Made by a program: the position numbers and the translations under genes. Under the pieces are notes generated by a model, which saw only the letters and a list, made by a program, of their open reading frames with translations, ran no database searches and was not told where the DNA came from. A stretch of DNA of 64,000 nucleotides from an uncultured archaeon (GTDB lineage: Archaea > Thermoproteota > EX4484-205 > JAAOZP01), in the NCBI GenBank assembly GCA_938045545.1, contig CALIBN010000007.1, forward strand, positions 80,073 through 144,072, given 5' to 3'. Positions 1 to 9,207 of this stretch are shown one piece after another (the stretch's first letter is position 1; each line of letters starts with the position of its first letter).

Positions 1-11
1 TTTTAAAACTT

Positions 12-221
12 CTATCTAACCCTTAAACTTGGAAACCTGTCTCTCACGAAGTTTTCAGAAGACCTGTCGTATGTTTTCTCAGCCCCCTTGGAGAAGAAGC
101 ATGCTGGAAGCTCTCCGCGTGCCCTATGGTAACTTATGCATTCGCAGCATATCCCCTTCTTGGGGCAATCGGGCCATGTGCAAGGACAGTTCTTCAAGTT
201 TTTTTCTCTTTTGCAATCCAT
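12..221 (-). CDS. Small cysteine-rich protein, DUF6485-like
   Basis: A 69-residue protein with eight cysteines (C3, C12, C14, C19, C25, C26, C28, C41 from the ATG at 221). The core 'CPCTWPDC ... CCECISYH ... GELPACFF' matches my memory of the DUF6485 family, small proteins of unknown function in anaerobic bacteria and archaea that probably bind a metal or Fe-S cluster. The frame opens at a TTG at 242, but the ATG fits the usual family N-terminus (Met-x-Cys-Lys-x-x-Lys-Asn). An A/T-rich stretch at about 247-262 could be its promoter. No partner gene is evident: the next gene, a glycosidase, is divergent. The function is unknown; the family call rests on the cysteine pattern. Confidence 0.7.
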   Translation of the reverse strand: MDCKREKNLKNCPCTWPDCPKKGICCECISYHRARGELPACFFSKGAEKTYDRSSENFVRDRFPSLRVR

Positions 222-288
222 GGTGGAAAAGCTGAGCCTCAAGTATTTTAATTTTTAGTTTAGTTTTTGAACTTGGCTGACAAATAAG

Positions 289-299
289 TTTATAATAAT
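289..299 (+). promoter_or_regulatory. TATA box of the GH4 gene
   Basis: TTTATAATAAT is centred about 33 bases before the ATG at 327. Archaeal transcription normally starts about 26 bases after the box centre, which would leave a leader of only a few bases. Confidence 0.5.
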
Positions 300-326
300 C
301 GAAACCTCATCTGAAAACGAGTAATC

Positions 327-1691
327 ATGGTTAAGATAACTGTTATTGGAGCAGGAAGCCTAGCTTGGTCGGCGACGCTGGTTCGCGACTTATGTTTGAC
401 TCCGAGCCTGAGAGGTTCAACAGTAGTGTTCATGGATATAAACAAGGAAAGGCTGAGCCTGATTGACGCTTTCGCTAAGAGGTATGCTTCTGAGGTTGAA
501 GCCAACCTGGTTTTTGAGAAAACAACCGACAGGAGGGCTGCGTTAAAGGATTCAGACGTGGTGATAAACACAGCCATGGCTGGGGGCCACTCTTACTATG
601 AAAACATGAGAAGGATCTCAGAGAAGCATGGCTACTATAGGGGAATAAACAGTGTTGAGTGGAACATGGTTTCAGACTACCATACCATATGGGGCTACTA
701 CCAGTTTAAACTTGCCTTGGATATCGCGAGGGATATTGAGGAATTAAGCCCAGAAGCATGGCTTCTCCAGCTCGCCAACCCTGTTTTCGAGCTAACCACT
801 CTAATAAGCAGGGAGACTAAGACAAGAGTCATAGGACTTTGCCACGGCCACCTGGGTTATCTAGAGATATCCAGTATCCTAGGGCTTAACCCTAGGAATA
901 TTGATTTCGAGGCCATAGGCTTTAACCACGTTATCTGGCTAACCAGGTTTAAACATAATGGGGAGGATGCTTACCGTTTCATAGACGACTGGATTAGAAA
1001 CAAGGCTGAAGAATACTGGAAGATATGGCGCGAGGATCAAGTAAACCCGTTCGACATACAGATGTCTCCAGCAGCCGTCGACATGTACAGGACCTACGGG
1101 CTTTTCCCGGTAGGGGACACTGTTAGGAGTGGAACGTGGAAGTATCATTGGAACCTTGAGACTAAGAGAAAATGGTACGGCTCTCTAGCGGGCCCGGATT
1201 CTGAAACCGGTTGGAAAGTATACTTAGATATGCTTCAGTACAACTTTGACACGATAGCTGAGGCGATAAAGGATCCGGCGCCTTTGACAAGAATGCTCCC
1301 CCCAAATCTTAGCCGGGAATCAGTTGTCCCAATAATAGACTCGTTGATGAACGATAAGGTGGGAGTCTACCAGGTTAACGTTTTAAACATGGGTGTGATT
1401 GCTGATTTGCCTGATGACGTTGCTGTCGAGATTCCGGCTAAGGTTGACGGGAAAGGCGTGCACAGGATGAGGGTTGAAAAACTGCCTAGGCGAATAGTAA
1501 ACTATGTTCTCCGGCCAAGAATGATGAGGATGGAGTGGGCTCTTGAAGCGTTCTTAGATGGTGGTCGTGACACTCTTTTCGAATGGCTGGTGACAGACAC
1601 TAGGACAAAGTCTACAGAGCAGGTTAACCGGGTCATAGACGACGTTCTTTCAATGCCGGAGAACCTGGAGATGGCGAAACATTTCAAGTGA
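327..1691 (+). CDS. Glycoside hydrolase family 4 (NAD- and metal-dependent glycosidase)
   Basis: A 454-residue GH4 enzyme, the usual family size. GH4 glycosidases cleave alpha- or beta-linked sugars by transient oxidation at C3, using NAD+ and Mn2+. The N-terminal Rossmann motif GAGSLAWS is at residues 8-15. The conserved NP pair is at 151-152, the metal-binding Cys is in 'CHGHLG' (C172), and the metal-binding His is in 'GFNHVIWL' (H201). The His after the Cys and the 'GFNH' motif resemble the alpha-galactosidase/alpha-glucuronidase branch more than the 6-phospho-glucosidase branch, but I cannot assign a substrate. There is no signal peptide, so it acts in the cytoplasm. It appears to be monocistronic, followed by a short out-of-frame coding remnant and then convergent ABC genes. 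Confidence 0.9.
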   Translation: MVKITVIGAGSLAWSATLVRDLCLTPSLRGSTVVFMDINKERLSLIDAFAKRYASEVEANLVFEKTTDRRAALKDSDVVINTAMAGGHSYYENMRRISEKHGYYRGINSVEWNMVSDYHTIWGYYQFKLALDIARDIEELSPEAWLLQLANPVFELTTLISRETKTRVIGLCHGHLGYLEISSILGLNPRNIDFEAIGFNHVIWLTRFKHNGEDAYRFIDDWIRNKAEEYWKIWREDQVNPFDIQMSPAAVDMYRTYGLFPVGDTVRSGTWKYHWNLETKRKWYGSLAGPDSETGWKVYLDMLQYNFDTIAEAIKDPAPLTRMLPPNLSRESVVPIIDSLMNDKVGVYQVNVLNMGVIADLPDDVAVEIPAKVDGKGVHRMRVEKLPRRIVNYVLRPRMMRMEWALEAFLDGGRDTLFEWLVTDTRTKSTEQVNRVIDDVLSMPENLEMAKHFK

Positions 1692-1707
1692 ATCCTTGCT
1701 TGCTAAA

Positions 1708-1809
1708 GTGTTTTCTGCCGCGTGGTCCAAGCGTTTTTTGACTGAAAGAAGGTTCGGCGGGAGAGTTAACATTGAAAAAGATGGGAAGCGTTACAGGATG
1801 AGTGAGTAA
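1708..1809 (+). other. Possible 33-residue ORF or coding remnant
   Basis: A GTG-initiated frame of 33 codons lies between the GH4 stop and the convergent ABC permease. Its composition (basic, with 'RRFGGRVNIEKDGKRY') looks protein-like, and the open frame extends a few codons upstream of the GTG. I do not recognise it. It may be the C-terminal relic of a lost gene. No ribosome binding site or promoter is evident. Confidence 0.2.
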
Positions 1810-1810
1810 A

Positions 1811-2617
1811 CTACGCTAGGGCAAGACCCTCCTTCTTAGCCTTTCTCTCCAAATGGAATATTGCAGCTTTCGCTAGAAGGCCGAAACCTAGTGTGAAGGC
1901 GAGTAGCATTCCGATCTCAACTTCCACAGGCCACACGGTGCTGGCTCCCATTATGAAGTGGCGTGAAAGATCAATCCCGTGGGTTAGAGGTATGAAGAAT
2001 GCGATGATTTTCAACGGGTCAGGCATAAACTGGAGGGGTACGAACATTCCCGTGGCTATTTGAAAGAGGAAATTAAGGATGGACATTACTGCTGAAACAT
2101 CTTTGAAAAGCAGTATGGCGCTGGACATTATAACACCTATCTGGCATAGGGCTAGGAAGGTTAGGAGTAGCGTGATGCAGGTCATTAAGAAAGCAGGTAG
2201 AGGTGGAAAACTGCCTAGGAGGATGAATGCTGTCGCAAACATAGGTATTATGCCGAACAATGTTCCAACAACAGCTTGGGAGACGGATGAGGAAAGCATG
2301 TAGACATATCTGGAGACTGGCGAGGCAAACGTGTACTCGATCTGACCCCTAGTTAACTCGTCCCTTATCTCCCAGGCTCCCCAGGTTGCAGCGCCCTGAT
2401 AGTTTTGGAAAGCAACCCCGATTAATAGAAATACGGCGTAATTCGTGCTTCCAATCGAGCCGAGTTTAGCAGGGTCTATTACGAACCCGAAGATCATGAG
2501 GCCAAGACCCCATATGAAGCTCATTATCAACTCGACTGTGAAATTCAGCTTGTAACGCGTTATCTCCCTTATTCTCCTCCAGACTGTCATCCTGATCATT
2601 GTCAGAATATTGCTCAT
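1811..2617 (-). CDS. ABC-2 type transporter permease
   Basis: A 268-residue integral membrane protein with about six hydrophobic segments and an amphipathic N-terminus (MSNILTMIRMTVWRRIRE). This is the usual plan of ABC-2 export permeases of the DrrB/NodJ type. It overlaps the upstream ATPase gene by four bases (ATGA), so the two are translationally coupled and form one exporter. The substrate is unknown: these half-transporters commonly export drugs, lipids or polysaccharide precursors, and nothing nearby singles one out. The basic C-terminal tail (ERKAKKEG) is predicted to be cytoplasmic. Confidence 0.85.
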   Translation of the reverse strand: MSNILTMIRMTVWRRIREITRYKLNFTVELIMSFIWGLGLMIFGFVIDPAKLGSIGSTNYAVFLLIGVAFQNYQGAATWGAWEIRDELTRGQIEYTFASPVSRYVYMLSSSVSQAVVGTLFGIIPMFATAFILLGSFPPLPAFLMTCITLLLTFLALCQIGVIMSSAILLFKDVSAVMSILNFLFQIATGMFVPLQFMPDPLKIIAFFIPLTHGIDLSRHFIMGASTVWPVEVEIGMLLAFTLGFGLLAKAAIFHLERKAKKEGLALA

Positions 2618-3624
2618 CCTTCCCCACCCTCAACCATTATTTTAAACGCTTCTTCAAGCGTTAGATTCTCTATCCTTATTCCAGGCCTCTGCCCTTTGTC
2701 TTTCAAAAGCTTGATCACAACCGGCAGGGTTTCATAAGCATCCTTACAGTAAATCCTAAGATCAGAGTTCTCCCGTTGAACACTGATAACTCCCTCGACA
2801 TGGGTCAGCTTCTTCACGAGCTCTTCGTGAATATTGTTCCCGTTTATCTGAATGACCTCAGTTCTAGTGACTGATTCCCTCATTTTCTCCGGCGCCCCGT
2901 CGAACATAATCTTGCCCTTGTTCATCATGATAACCCTATCACCTAGCTCTTCAGCCTCCTTCATGTTGTGGGTTGTGACGATTATGGCTGCCCCTCTATT
3001 CTGAGCGTAATCCTTCAAATATTTTCTAACTTTAGAGGCAGTAAGAGGATCAAGAGATTTAGAAGGCTCATCCATGAACACGATCCTCGGCCGGGTTATT
3101 AGAGACCTCATTATTACGAAAGTCTGCTTCTGTCCTCCTGAAAGAGCAATGAAATACTGGTCTAGACAATCTTTAAAATCGAACTCCCTAGCCATCTCCT
3201 CAATCCTCTCGTTAGCCTCAGACCTGTGTAACCCGTGGAAAGCAGTAGCGAAGAAAATCAGGTTCTCCCTAGCGGTCAACCTGAAGAAAGCGGATCTCTC
3301 ACTATCTTGGCCAGCGTAACCAATTATTCTCCTAACACTGTCGGCCTGAGAAACCACGTCGTAGCCGCCGACCCATGCTTGCCCCTCGTCTGGAAACAGG
3401 AGGGTGCTCAATATCTTTACTAAAGTAGTCTTACCGGCTCCATTAGGCCCGAGAAGACAGACTATTTCCCCCTGTCTGACACTGAAGCTGACGCCTTGAA
3501 GCGCAACCGTCTGCTTTCCACCGGACCTATATGTCTTGCGAAGACCCGTAGCCTGAACTAGGGTTCTCAAAACCGGTTTTTCCATGGTAGTTGTCTCTGC
3601 CGCGGCTCTTGCCTTAACACCCAT
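2614..3624 (-). CDS. ABC transporter ATP-binding protein, DrrA/CcmA-like
   Basis: A 336-residue ATPase subunit. Walker A (GPNGAGKT) is at residues 59-66, the signature LSGGQ at 161-165, Walker B (IVFMDE) at 181-186 and the H-loop TTH shortly after. After the nucleotide-binding domain there is a C-terminal extension of about 90 residues, as in DrrA-type exporters. The first 20 residues precede the domain and may be a mis-called start; Met15 is an alternative, but the ATG at 3624 has a GGTGAT ribosome-binding-like sequence just upstream. It pairs with the overlapping ABC-2 permease. A gap of 235 bases with an A/T-rich promoter-like run (3651-3662) separates it from the rhomboid gene, so it is probably a separate transcript. 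Confidence 0.9.
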   Translation of the reverse strand: MGVKARAAAETTTMEKPVLRTLVQATGLRKTYRSGGKQTVALQGVSFSVRQGEIVCLLGPNGAGKTTLVKILSTLLFPDEGQAWVGGYDVVSQADSVRRIIGYAGQDSERSAFFRLTARENLIFFATAFHGLHRSEANERIEEMAREFDFKDCLDQYFIALSGGQKQTFVIMRSLITRPRIVFMDEPSKSLDPLTASKVRKYLKDYAQNRGAAIIVTTHNMKEAEELGDRVIMMNKGKIMFDGAPEKMRESVTRTEVIQINGNNIHEELVKKLTHVEGVISVQRENSDLRIYCKDAYETLPVVIKLLKDKGQRPGIRIENLTLEEAFKIMVEGGEG

Positions 3625-3859
3625 GTTTTCATCACCAGACCGATAAAACTATTTTTAAAAATGACTCGCGAAATGTGAATTCTAAATGTAATTGTCTGAA
3701 GAGAGTCGCCCAATGCCTTCTAGGGTTGTTTCCCGCCATTTCAGAAATGCTTCTCTATGAATGCTTTTAAGAATTTTGCAACTTTTTACCCAAGTATTTG
3801 CCCACCCCACCCGGCGCGTGCTGCATTATGAATGACGATTATCTACCTCGATCTAACTT

Positions 3860-5266
3860 TTACCTTTCTTCCACGAGTGTTAACTCTCCGTCCTTTTTAA
3901 TCACCACGAATAGTGCTGCCAGAGCTGTGGATGCCGATAGCGCTCCCATGTATCGCGTAAGGCCAGTTAAATCAACCGTCTGAGACACTACTTTGAACAC
4001 GTAGTTGATCGGCTCGCTCTCCACAATCCGGTATAGCTGTCCATATAGGACGATGCTTACTGCCCGCGTTGTCAGGTTTCCCTCGCCACTGCTCAGGAAC
4101 CCGTCGGAATCATAGGCTCCAGTAAAATAATGTATAGTCGTATTCACGTTGACAACGCTGACTGTCGAACCCGCTTTCACCATTACTGGGAGTCTAATGC
4201 TCTTACTGCTTAAAATTATCTGTCTGTTAGAATTGGCTGCATTGTAAAGCAATCCAGCCGCGTTCAACCTGTTTAGCAATATTCTCGTAGTGTCCAAAGA
4301 TACCCTTGCAATCTGAGACTCCAGGTCTGGCAGCTGTATGCCCACGTAGTCAACGTAGGGGGTTCCTTCACACGTATATTGAATTGTTGTTGACTTTACA
4401 GTGTCTTGAACAGCCAACCCTGAGGAGGCGTAGGCTGCTCCAGCTAAAAGCAAAACCATGAAAACTGTGGTAATGGTTTTTGAGAAAAAGCCTAGTCCCC
4501 TCGTCTTCAGGTTGATAGGCATCAAGTAGGGGAAGAGGCTGTATAGCCGCAGCATTCTAAACATGGCAATCCTCCTTTTATCGACAATGAGCGGAAGCAA
4601 CGCTATTCCCATTACGAACCCTCCTGCGTGAGCAAAAACCGCTGTGCTTCCCGCGGTCCTGGTGAAGCCGTAAATCACCTGTGTTGCAAACCAGAATATT
4701 ATGTAGTAGGCGGCCTTGATCCTGAAAAACATTGGGAAGAGTATGAAGCTCCAGCCCACTACGAGATATGTACCCGGGTAAAGTATGAGGTACGCCCCCA
4801 GGATTCCGCTGATCGCTCCAGACGCGCCGATTGCAGGAACCGTGTATGCTGAAAAACCGCCTAGAAAGCTAAACGCGGTGTGGAATATGGATGCTGCAAC
4901 TCCTGCAGTCAAGTATAAAAGTAGGAATCTTAACTTGCCTAGGATGCTTTCAACAGCCCTGCCGAAAACATATAGGAAATACATGTTGAAGAGTATGTGG
5001 AAGAAATCGGCGTGGAGAAACATTGATGTAAAAACCCTATACCACTGGAAGGGGGTTTCTATAAGCGAAGGGATGAAACCACCAATGCTCACCCAGTATT
5101 CACTGGTCTCTATGAAGAAACTCTCGTAGGAGGTTAAGACGTATATTAAAACATTAACCATTATTATGATTATTGTAACCGTCGGCTTGGTTTTGAAACC
5201 AGCTGGACTACCAATCGGTATGCCGAAGCTCGTTCTAAATCCGCCGGAAGCCATTTCCCTACTCAT
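3860..5266 (-). CDS. Rhomboid-family intramembrane serine protease with C-terminal ectodomain
   Basis: A 468-residue rhomboid. The conserved 'HADFFHILFNM' (H90, N94) in TM2 and the catalytic Ser149 in 'GASGAISG' are present. The catalytic His213 sits in 'HAGGF'. All dyad residues are intact, so it should cleave transmembrane helices inside the membrane. After the six-helix core (about residues 28-235) comes a further TM segment near 265-290, a polar domain of about 150 residues and a final TM segment near the C-terminus (about 438-458). This tail is not part of the standard fold and I do not recognise it. The gene overlaps the upstream MacB-like permease by eight bases, as the last member of the PadR operon. 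That link to ABC exporters suggests it processes or monitors an exported or membrane protein (inference). Confidence 0.85.
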   Translation of the reverse strand: MSREMASGGFRTSFGIPIGSPAGFKTKPTVTIIIIMVNVLIYVLTSYESFFIETSEYWVSIGGFIPSLIETPFQWYRVFTSMFLHADFFHILFNMYFLYVFGRAVESILGKLRFLLLYLTAGVAASIFHTAFSFLGGFSAYTVPAIGASGAISGILGAYLILYPGTYLVVGWSFILFPMFFRIKAAYYIIFWFATQVIYGFTRTAGSTAVFAHAGGFVMGIALLPLIVDKRRIAMFRMLRLYSLFPYLMPINLKTRGLGFFSKTITTVFMVLLLAGAAYASSGLAVQDTVKSTTIQYTCEGTPYVDYVGIQLPDLESQIARVSLDTTRILLNRLNAAGLLYNAANSNRQIILSSKSIRLPVMVKAGSTVSVVNVNTTIHYFTGAYDSDGFLSSGEGNLTTRAVSIVLYGQLYRIVESEPINYVFKVVSQTVDLTGLTRYMGALSASTALAALFVVIKKDGELTLVEER

Positions 5267-6536
5267 ACCTCAGTGCATCGACAGGTTTAAGTTTTGAGGC
5301 TTTCCAAGCAGGGTAGAGGGCGAACACCATGGTGACAGTCAAACCGAAGACGAGGGCTCCAAGTATAACTGTTGGAGTTAAGACCGGTGTTATCGTGATG
5401 CCGTTTGATACTGCAGCCCGGTTTCCCTGCCGTATGATGCCCACTCTATCCGAGGAGCCGAATATCCTTAAAACAATTTGCGCTAAGCTCCATCCTGCGC
5501 CGATCCCGATTAAAGTCCCTAGCAAACCTATTATGGCTGCCTCGCACAAGAATATCAGTAGCACTTGATGATTCTTCATACCTAAAGCCTTCAGTATGCC
5601 TATTTCCCTGGTTCGCTCCATTACAGATACGATCATAATGTTCATTATGCCTATTCCTGCTACAAGAAGCGAGATTGCCGCGATCCCCGCTAGGAAGAGC
5701 TCAACCGTTGAGAATACGCTTGAAATAATGTTTAAGATGGCTGTTGAAGAAGTGACTGATACACGGCCTCCTAAGGCTTCCCTTATGGCCTTCGTCGCAC
5801 TGTCGATTGTAGCCCTATCGTCATTCCTCAACTTAACGATTATCATCTCGCAGGTTTCAGTTCCGAAGAAGCTTTGAGCCTTCGAAATCGGAATATATAT
5901 CCTGTTGTCTGAGGGGCCACCGATGGTGAATCCCCCGATCTCACGGAGAACAGCCGCAACTCTGCCTACATACGTTTCGTTTCTAAGTGGTCTTGCGGTC
6001 GTGTTGGTCCAAAGTATCTCTAACGTGTCGCCAGTCCTGCAGAGAATTGTTCCATTACCCCAAGGGTCGCTCACCTGCTTTCCTATTACGATAGCGTTGT
6101 CTTCAGGGTTTAACGGGATTTCCCCCTCCTCGGCTGCGAACGCGCTGCTGTAAATCTCCCTGTAGGCGGCAAAATCGACGCCAGTTACCGTAACTCGACG
6201 CGTCTGCCCGTTTGGCATTCTTATATAGCATATTCTTTGAATCACTGCTATTGAGGCAGTAACGTTATCCATCTCTTTTATTGTTTGAGCATCCTTAACC
6301 AACAAGTTGAACTCGTTTACGCCACCCAAACCCCCGCCTGCGGCGACGATTAGAGTGTCTGTTGCGAAACCTCTCTGAAGCTGTGCGGATATTGCTACTT
6401 GAAGCCCCTGAGTTATTGAAAGCAGTGCCACTATTGCGGCTATTCCAATGACTACGCCTAGCGTCGTTAAACCTGCTCTGAGTTTACGCAGCTTTATCGC
6501 GCTGAAAGCATATGAAAACAAGTCTATTATCCTCAT
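5259..6536 (-). CDS. MacB/FtsX-type ABC transporter permease
   Basis: A 425-residue permease with the MacB topology. One TM helix lies near residues 22-42, followed by a large extracytoplasmic MacB_PCD-like domain. Three TM helices follow at about 280-300, 325-355 and 393-418. The C-terminal FtsX signature 'RTREIGILKALGM' is clear. Such permeases work by mechanotransmission, extracting or extruding lipoproteins, lipids or peptides rather than moving solute through a pore. It starts one base after the end of the LolD-like ATPase gene, its evident partner, and overlaps the rhomboid gene. It is fifth in the PadR-controlled operon. The substrate is unknown. Confidence 0.88.
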   Translation of the reverse strand: MRIIDLFSYAFSAIKLRKLRAGLTTLGVVIGIAAIVALLSITQGLQVAISAQLQRGFATDTLIVAAGGGLGGVNEFNLLVKDAQTIKEMDNVTASIAVIQRICYIRMPNGQTRRVTVTGVDFAAYREIYSSAFAAEEGEIPLNPEDNAIVIGKQVSDPWGNGTILCRTGDTLEILWTNTTARPLRNETYVGRVAAVLREIGGFTIGGPSDNRIYIPISKAQSFFGTETCEMIIVKLRNDDRATIDSATKAIREALGGRVSVTSSTAILNIISSVFSTVELFLAGIAAISLLVAGIGIMNIMIVSVMERTREIGILKALGMKNHQVLLIFLCEAAIIGLLGTLIGIGAGWSLAQIVLRIFGSSDRVGIIRQGNRAAVSNGITITPVLTPTVILGALVFGLTVTMVFALYPAWKASKLKPVDALRYE

Positions 6537-6537
6537 T

Positions 6538-7224
6538 TCAACTCACCGTCTCCCTGACAATCATGCCGTCAAGCATGTACACTATTCTCTTAGCTTCCGC
6601 AGCCAGCTGCTGATCATGGGTAACCATTATTATTGTTACACCCTTATCCTCATTAAGCCTTTTTACGAGCCTTATTATTTCGTAAGCGTTTTTAGAATCT
6701 ATGTTTCCAGTGGGTTCATCCATAAGCAAGAATCTCGGGTTGTTGGCTAGGGCTCTGGCAATCGCGACGCGTTGCTGCTCGCCCCCACTGAGCTCCGTCG
6801 GCTTGTGATTCATCCTGCTTGCTAAACCAACCATTTGCAAGAGTTCCTCAGCACGTTTTCTCCTCTCGCCCTTGCTTAAGCCGGCAATCGACATGGGTAG
6901 TTCAACGTTCTCCCTTGCTGTGAACCTCGGAATAAGGTTGAAGAATTGGAAGACAAACCCTATTTTAATCCTTAAATCCGCAAGCTGGTTATCATTCAGG
7001 GCTGACACATCAATGTTTTCGATGAAAAGCTTTCCCCCCGTAGGCTTGTCTAAAGCTCCTATCAGGTTTAGGAGAGTCGACTTTCCGCTTCCCGAGGGCC
7101 CTAGTACTGAGAGAAACTCGCCCTCCCTCACTTCAAGGTTTACTTCACGAAGAGCCTCAACCGGAATCCTGCCCTGCATGTAGGTTTTCCTGAGATCAAC
7201 AGTTTTAATGATGGTCTTAGCCAT
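6538..7224 (-). CDS. LolD/MacB-type ABC transporter ATPase
   Basis: A compact 228-residue ATPase, the full length for LolD-type subunits. Walker A (GPSGSGKS) is at residues 42-49, the signature LSGGE at 145-149, Walker B (FLLMDE) at 165-170 and the H-loop histidine at 203. The spacing and the '[14 protein letters not shown]' form are typical of the MacB/LolD/FtsE class rather than DrrA. It energises the adjacent FtsX-type permease. It begins 15 bases after the upstream ABC-2 permease gene, so it belongs to the same transcript. Confidence 0.9.
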   Translation of the reverse strand: MAKTIIKTVDLRKTYMQGRIPVEALREVNLEVREGEFLSVLGPSGSGKSTLLNLIGALDKPTGGKLFIENIDVSALNDNQLADLRIKIGFVFQFFNLIPRFTARENVELPMSIAGLSKGERRKRAEELLQMVGLASRMNHKPTELSGGEQQRVAIARALANNPRFLLMDEPTGNIDSKNAYEIIRLVKRLNEDKGVTIIMVTHDQQLAAEAKRIVYMLDGMIVRETVS

Positions 7225-7239
7225 TTCTCCAACACCATC

Positions 7240-8199
7240 CTACTTAGACAGGTATCTCCAGGAAAGCACTATTCCTATTGAAGAAAGCACGGTGGCGAAG
7301 AAACCTAGGTACATAAAGTCAGTGGTAAGCTTAGAAACGTCTAAAGTCAGGATTGTCAACTGCCTTAAAGCGTCTGTCAGATAGCTAAGCGGGTTTACAT
7401 AAGCCACTGCCTGCAACCAGTCCGGCATTAAAGTGATTGGGAATAAAGTGTTGCTCGCAAACATCAGCGGCATAGTGATTAAGCTTATGAATTGCATGGG
7501 CCTCTCCAACTTAGTTGATCTTAGGGAGAATGCTAGGAAAACCGATGAAAGCCCTACGCTGAGAAGGAATATTGCAGCGTAAACCCCAAACATGTTAATC
7601 AGGGTGAAGCTTGGGCTCAACTGCAACCCGAATATTGTTGCAAGGGTCAGGATTATCGTGGCCTGAAGCATCGCTCTTAAAGTCGCGTTAAGAACCTTCG
7701 AAAAGATTATGGCACCGCGGGGCACAGGCGTGCTCAAAACTTTATCTAGGAACCCTAGACGCCTATCCCAAACTATAGACATTCCGCTGAACATAGTCGT
7801 GGTCATAACTATCATTGAAATCATGCCGATGGACATGTAGCTGAAGTAATCCGTTACCCCGAAAACGTTCCTCATAACGTTAGCACCAATATCTGAAACC
7901 GTCTGCTGGATTATCTGGGAAACCATTGTACCGCTAACATATATTACTCCGTTAGCCGGAGGAATCACGTAGTTTCCCGGTATCGGAATTTTCTCCGGAA
8001 CCTCTATGTTGCCCAGGTTGCCTGCTGAGAACATTGCAGCCAGGTTCATCGACTTCCCTAGAAGCCCCATCCAGATTAAAGGCTGGATCACGAGCATTAG
8101 AAGCATTATGGGGTCGTTTAACCATTTTTTAAGCTCCCTGACCGTTAAAGCCCACAGGCCGCGGAGAAGGCTCGGATGATACTCTTTCACTCTGCTCAT
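7240..8199 (-). CDS. ABC-2 type transporter permease, DrrB-like
   Basis: A 319-residue membrane protein with an N-terminal cytoplasmic segment and one TM near residues 30-50. A polar loop of about 70 residues lies outside, and about five TM segments follow. The phrase 'GFLDKVLSTPVPRGAIIFSK' matches the ABC2_membrane family of drug exporters (daunorubicin-resistance type). It overlaps the upstream ATPase gene by four bases. The pair forms a complete half-size exporter and is third in the PadR operon. The operon therefore encodes two different ABC exporters under one regulator. Confidence 0.88.
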   Translation of the reverse strand: MSRVKEYHPSLLRGLWALTVRELKKWLNDPIMLLMLVIQPLIWMGLLGKSMNLAAMFSAGNLGNIEVPEKIPIPGNYVIPPANGVIYVSGTMVSQIIQQTVSDIGANVMRNVFGVTDYFSYMSIGMISMIVMTTTMFSGMSIVWDRRLGFLDKVLSTPVPRGAIIFSKVLNATLRAMLQATIILTLATIFGLQLSPSFTLINMFGVYAAIFLLSVGLSSVFLAFSLRSTKLERPMQFISLITMPLMFASNTLFPITLMPDWLQAVAYVNPLSYLTDALRQLTILTLDVSKLTTDFMYLGFFATVLSSIGIVLSWRYLSK

Positions 8200-9200
8200 C
8201 TTGCCCTCGCCCTCCTAATGGTCATCCTCTGGCTTCGGAAAGCCTCTTTAGACTCCTCCGTGTCTCGCATAGACCTGCCCGTGTATTCCAGGTAAACCTC
8301 GTTTAAAGTTGGTTCTGTAAGCGAAAGCCTGGTCACAGTATAGCCGTTCCTTCTGAGAGCCTCGATTATCAGAGGAGCGGTTTCCTCCCCCGACTCCACC
8401 TTGATCCTGTAGGAACCATTCTCGTTTCTAACCTCCTTAACGTTTTCAACGCTGCGAATTATGCTACTGATGTCAACATCCTCCTTTATGCTTATCGTAA
8501 TGATGTCGCCGCCTAAACTATGCTTCAATTCTTCGGGGTCTCCGGTTATGATGATTTTCCCATAGTCGATTATTGCTATACGGTCGCAAAGGGTGTCAGC
8601 CTCCTCCAAGTAGTGCGTCGTCATGAAAATAGTCATGTCATATTCCTCTTTCAAACGCTTAATGTAGTTCCATGTTGCAGCCCTGGTTTGGACATCTAGA
8701 CCTAGCGTCGGCTCGTCTAGGAAAAGAACCCTCGGCCGGTTTATCAGGCCACTTGCGAGCTCGAGTCTTCGCCTCATCCCCCCGGAATAGGTTTCAACCT
8801 TCTTATCTTTGAAGCTGGTGAGTTCAACGAGCTCCAGCAGCTCAACAGCCCTCTTCTTCGAGACTTCGCGTGGAATGCCGTAGAGGTCTGCACATAGAAT
8901 GATGTTCTCGTAGCCTGTTAAATCCTCGTCTGCCGTGTACTCTTGTGGAACAACGCCTATAACCTTCCTAACCTCGTTAGCCTGCTTCACAACGTCGTAT
9001 CCTAGAATGGAGGCTGTACCTTCTGTCGGCCTTAAAACAGTTATCAGCATATTTATGGTGGTTGTCTTACCGGCGCCATTGGGACCGAGGAAACCGAAGA
9101 TTTCACCGTGTTTAACGCTGAAGCTCACATGGTCGACTGCAACCAGATTCTTGTTGAAAACCTTAGTAAGGCCTGTAGCAACTATGACTTCCTTAGACAC
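8196..9200 (-). CDS. DrrA-type ABC exporter ATPase
   Basis: A 334-residue ATPase with Walker A (GPNGAGKT) at residues 39-46, the signature YSGGM at 138-142 and Walker B (VLFLDE) at 158-163. The H-loop is 'TTHYLEEAD'. The C-terminal domain (about residues 230-334) matches the DrrA extension. It starts seven bases after the end of the PadR gene and overlaps the permease gene by four bases. PadR next to a DrrAB-type exporter is a well-known arrangement for inducible multidrug or antibiotic export (LadR/LmrA-like logic), which supports an efflux role. The ligand is not predictable. Confidence 0.9.
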   Translation of the reverse strand: MSKEVIVATGLTKVFNKNLVAVDHVSFSVKHGEIFGFLGPNGAGKTTTINMLITVLRPTEGTASILGYDVVKQANEVRKVIGVVPQEYTADEDLTGYENIILCADLYGIPREVSKKRAVELLELVELTSFKDKKVETYSGGMRRRLELASGLINRPRVLFLDEPTLGLDVQTRAATWNYIKRLKEEYDMTIFMTTHYLEEADTLCDRIAIIDYGKIIITGDPEELKHSLGGDIITISIKEDVDISSIIRSVENVKEVRNENGSYRIKVESGEETAPLIIEALRRNGYTVTRLSLTEPTLNEVYLEYTGRSMRDTEESKEAFRSQRMTIRRARAR

Positions 9201-9207
9201 TCTGAAT

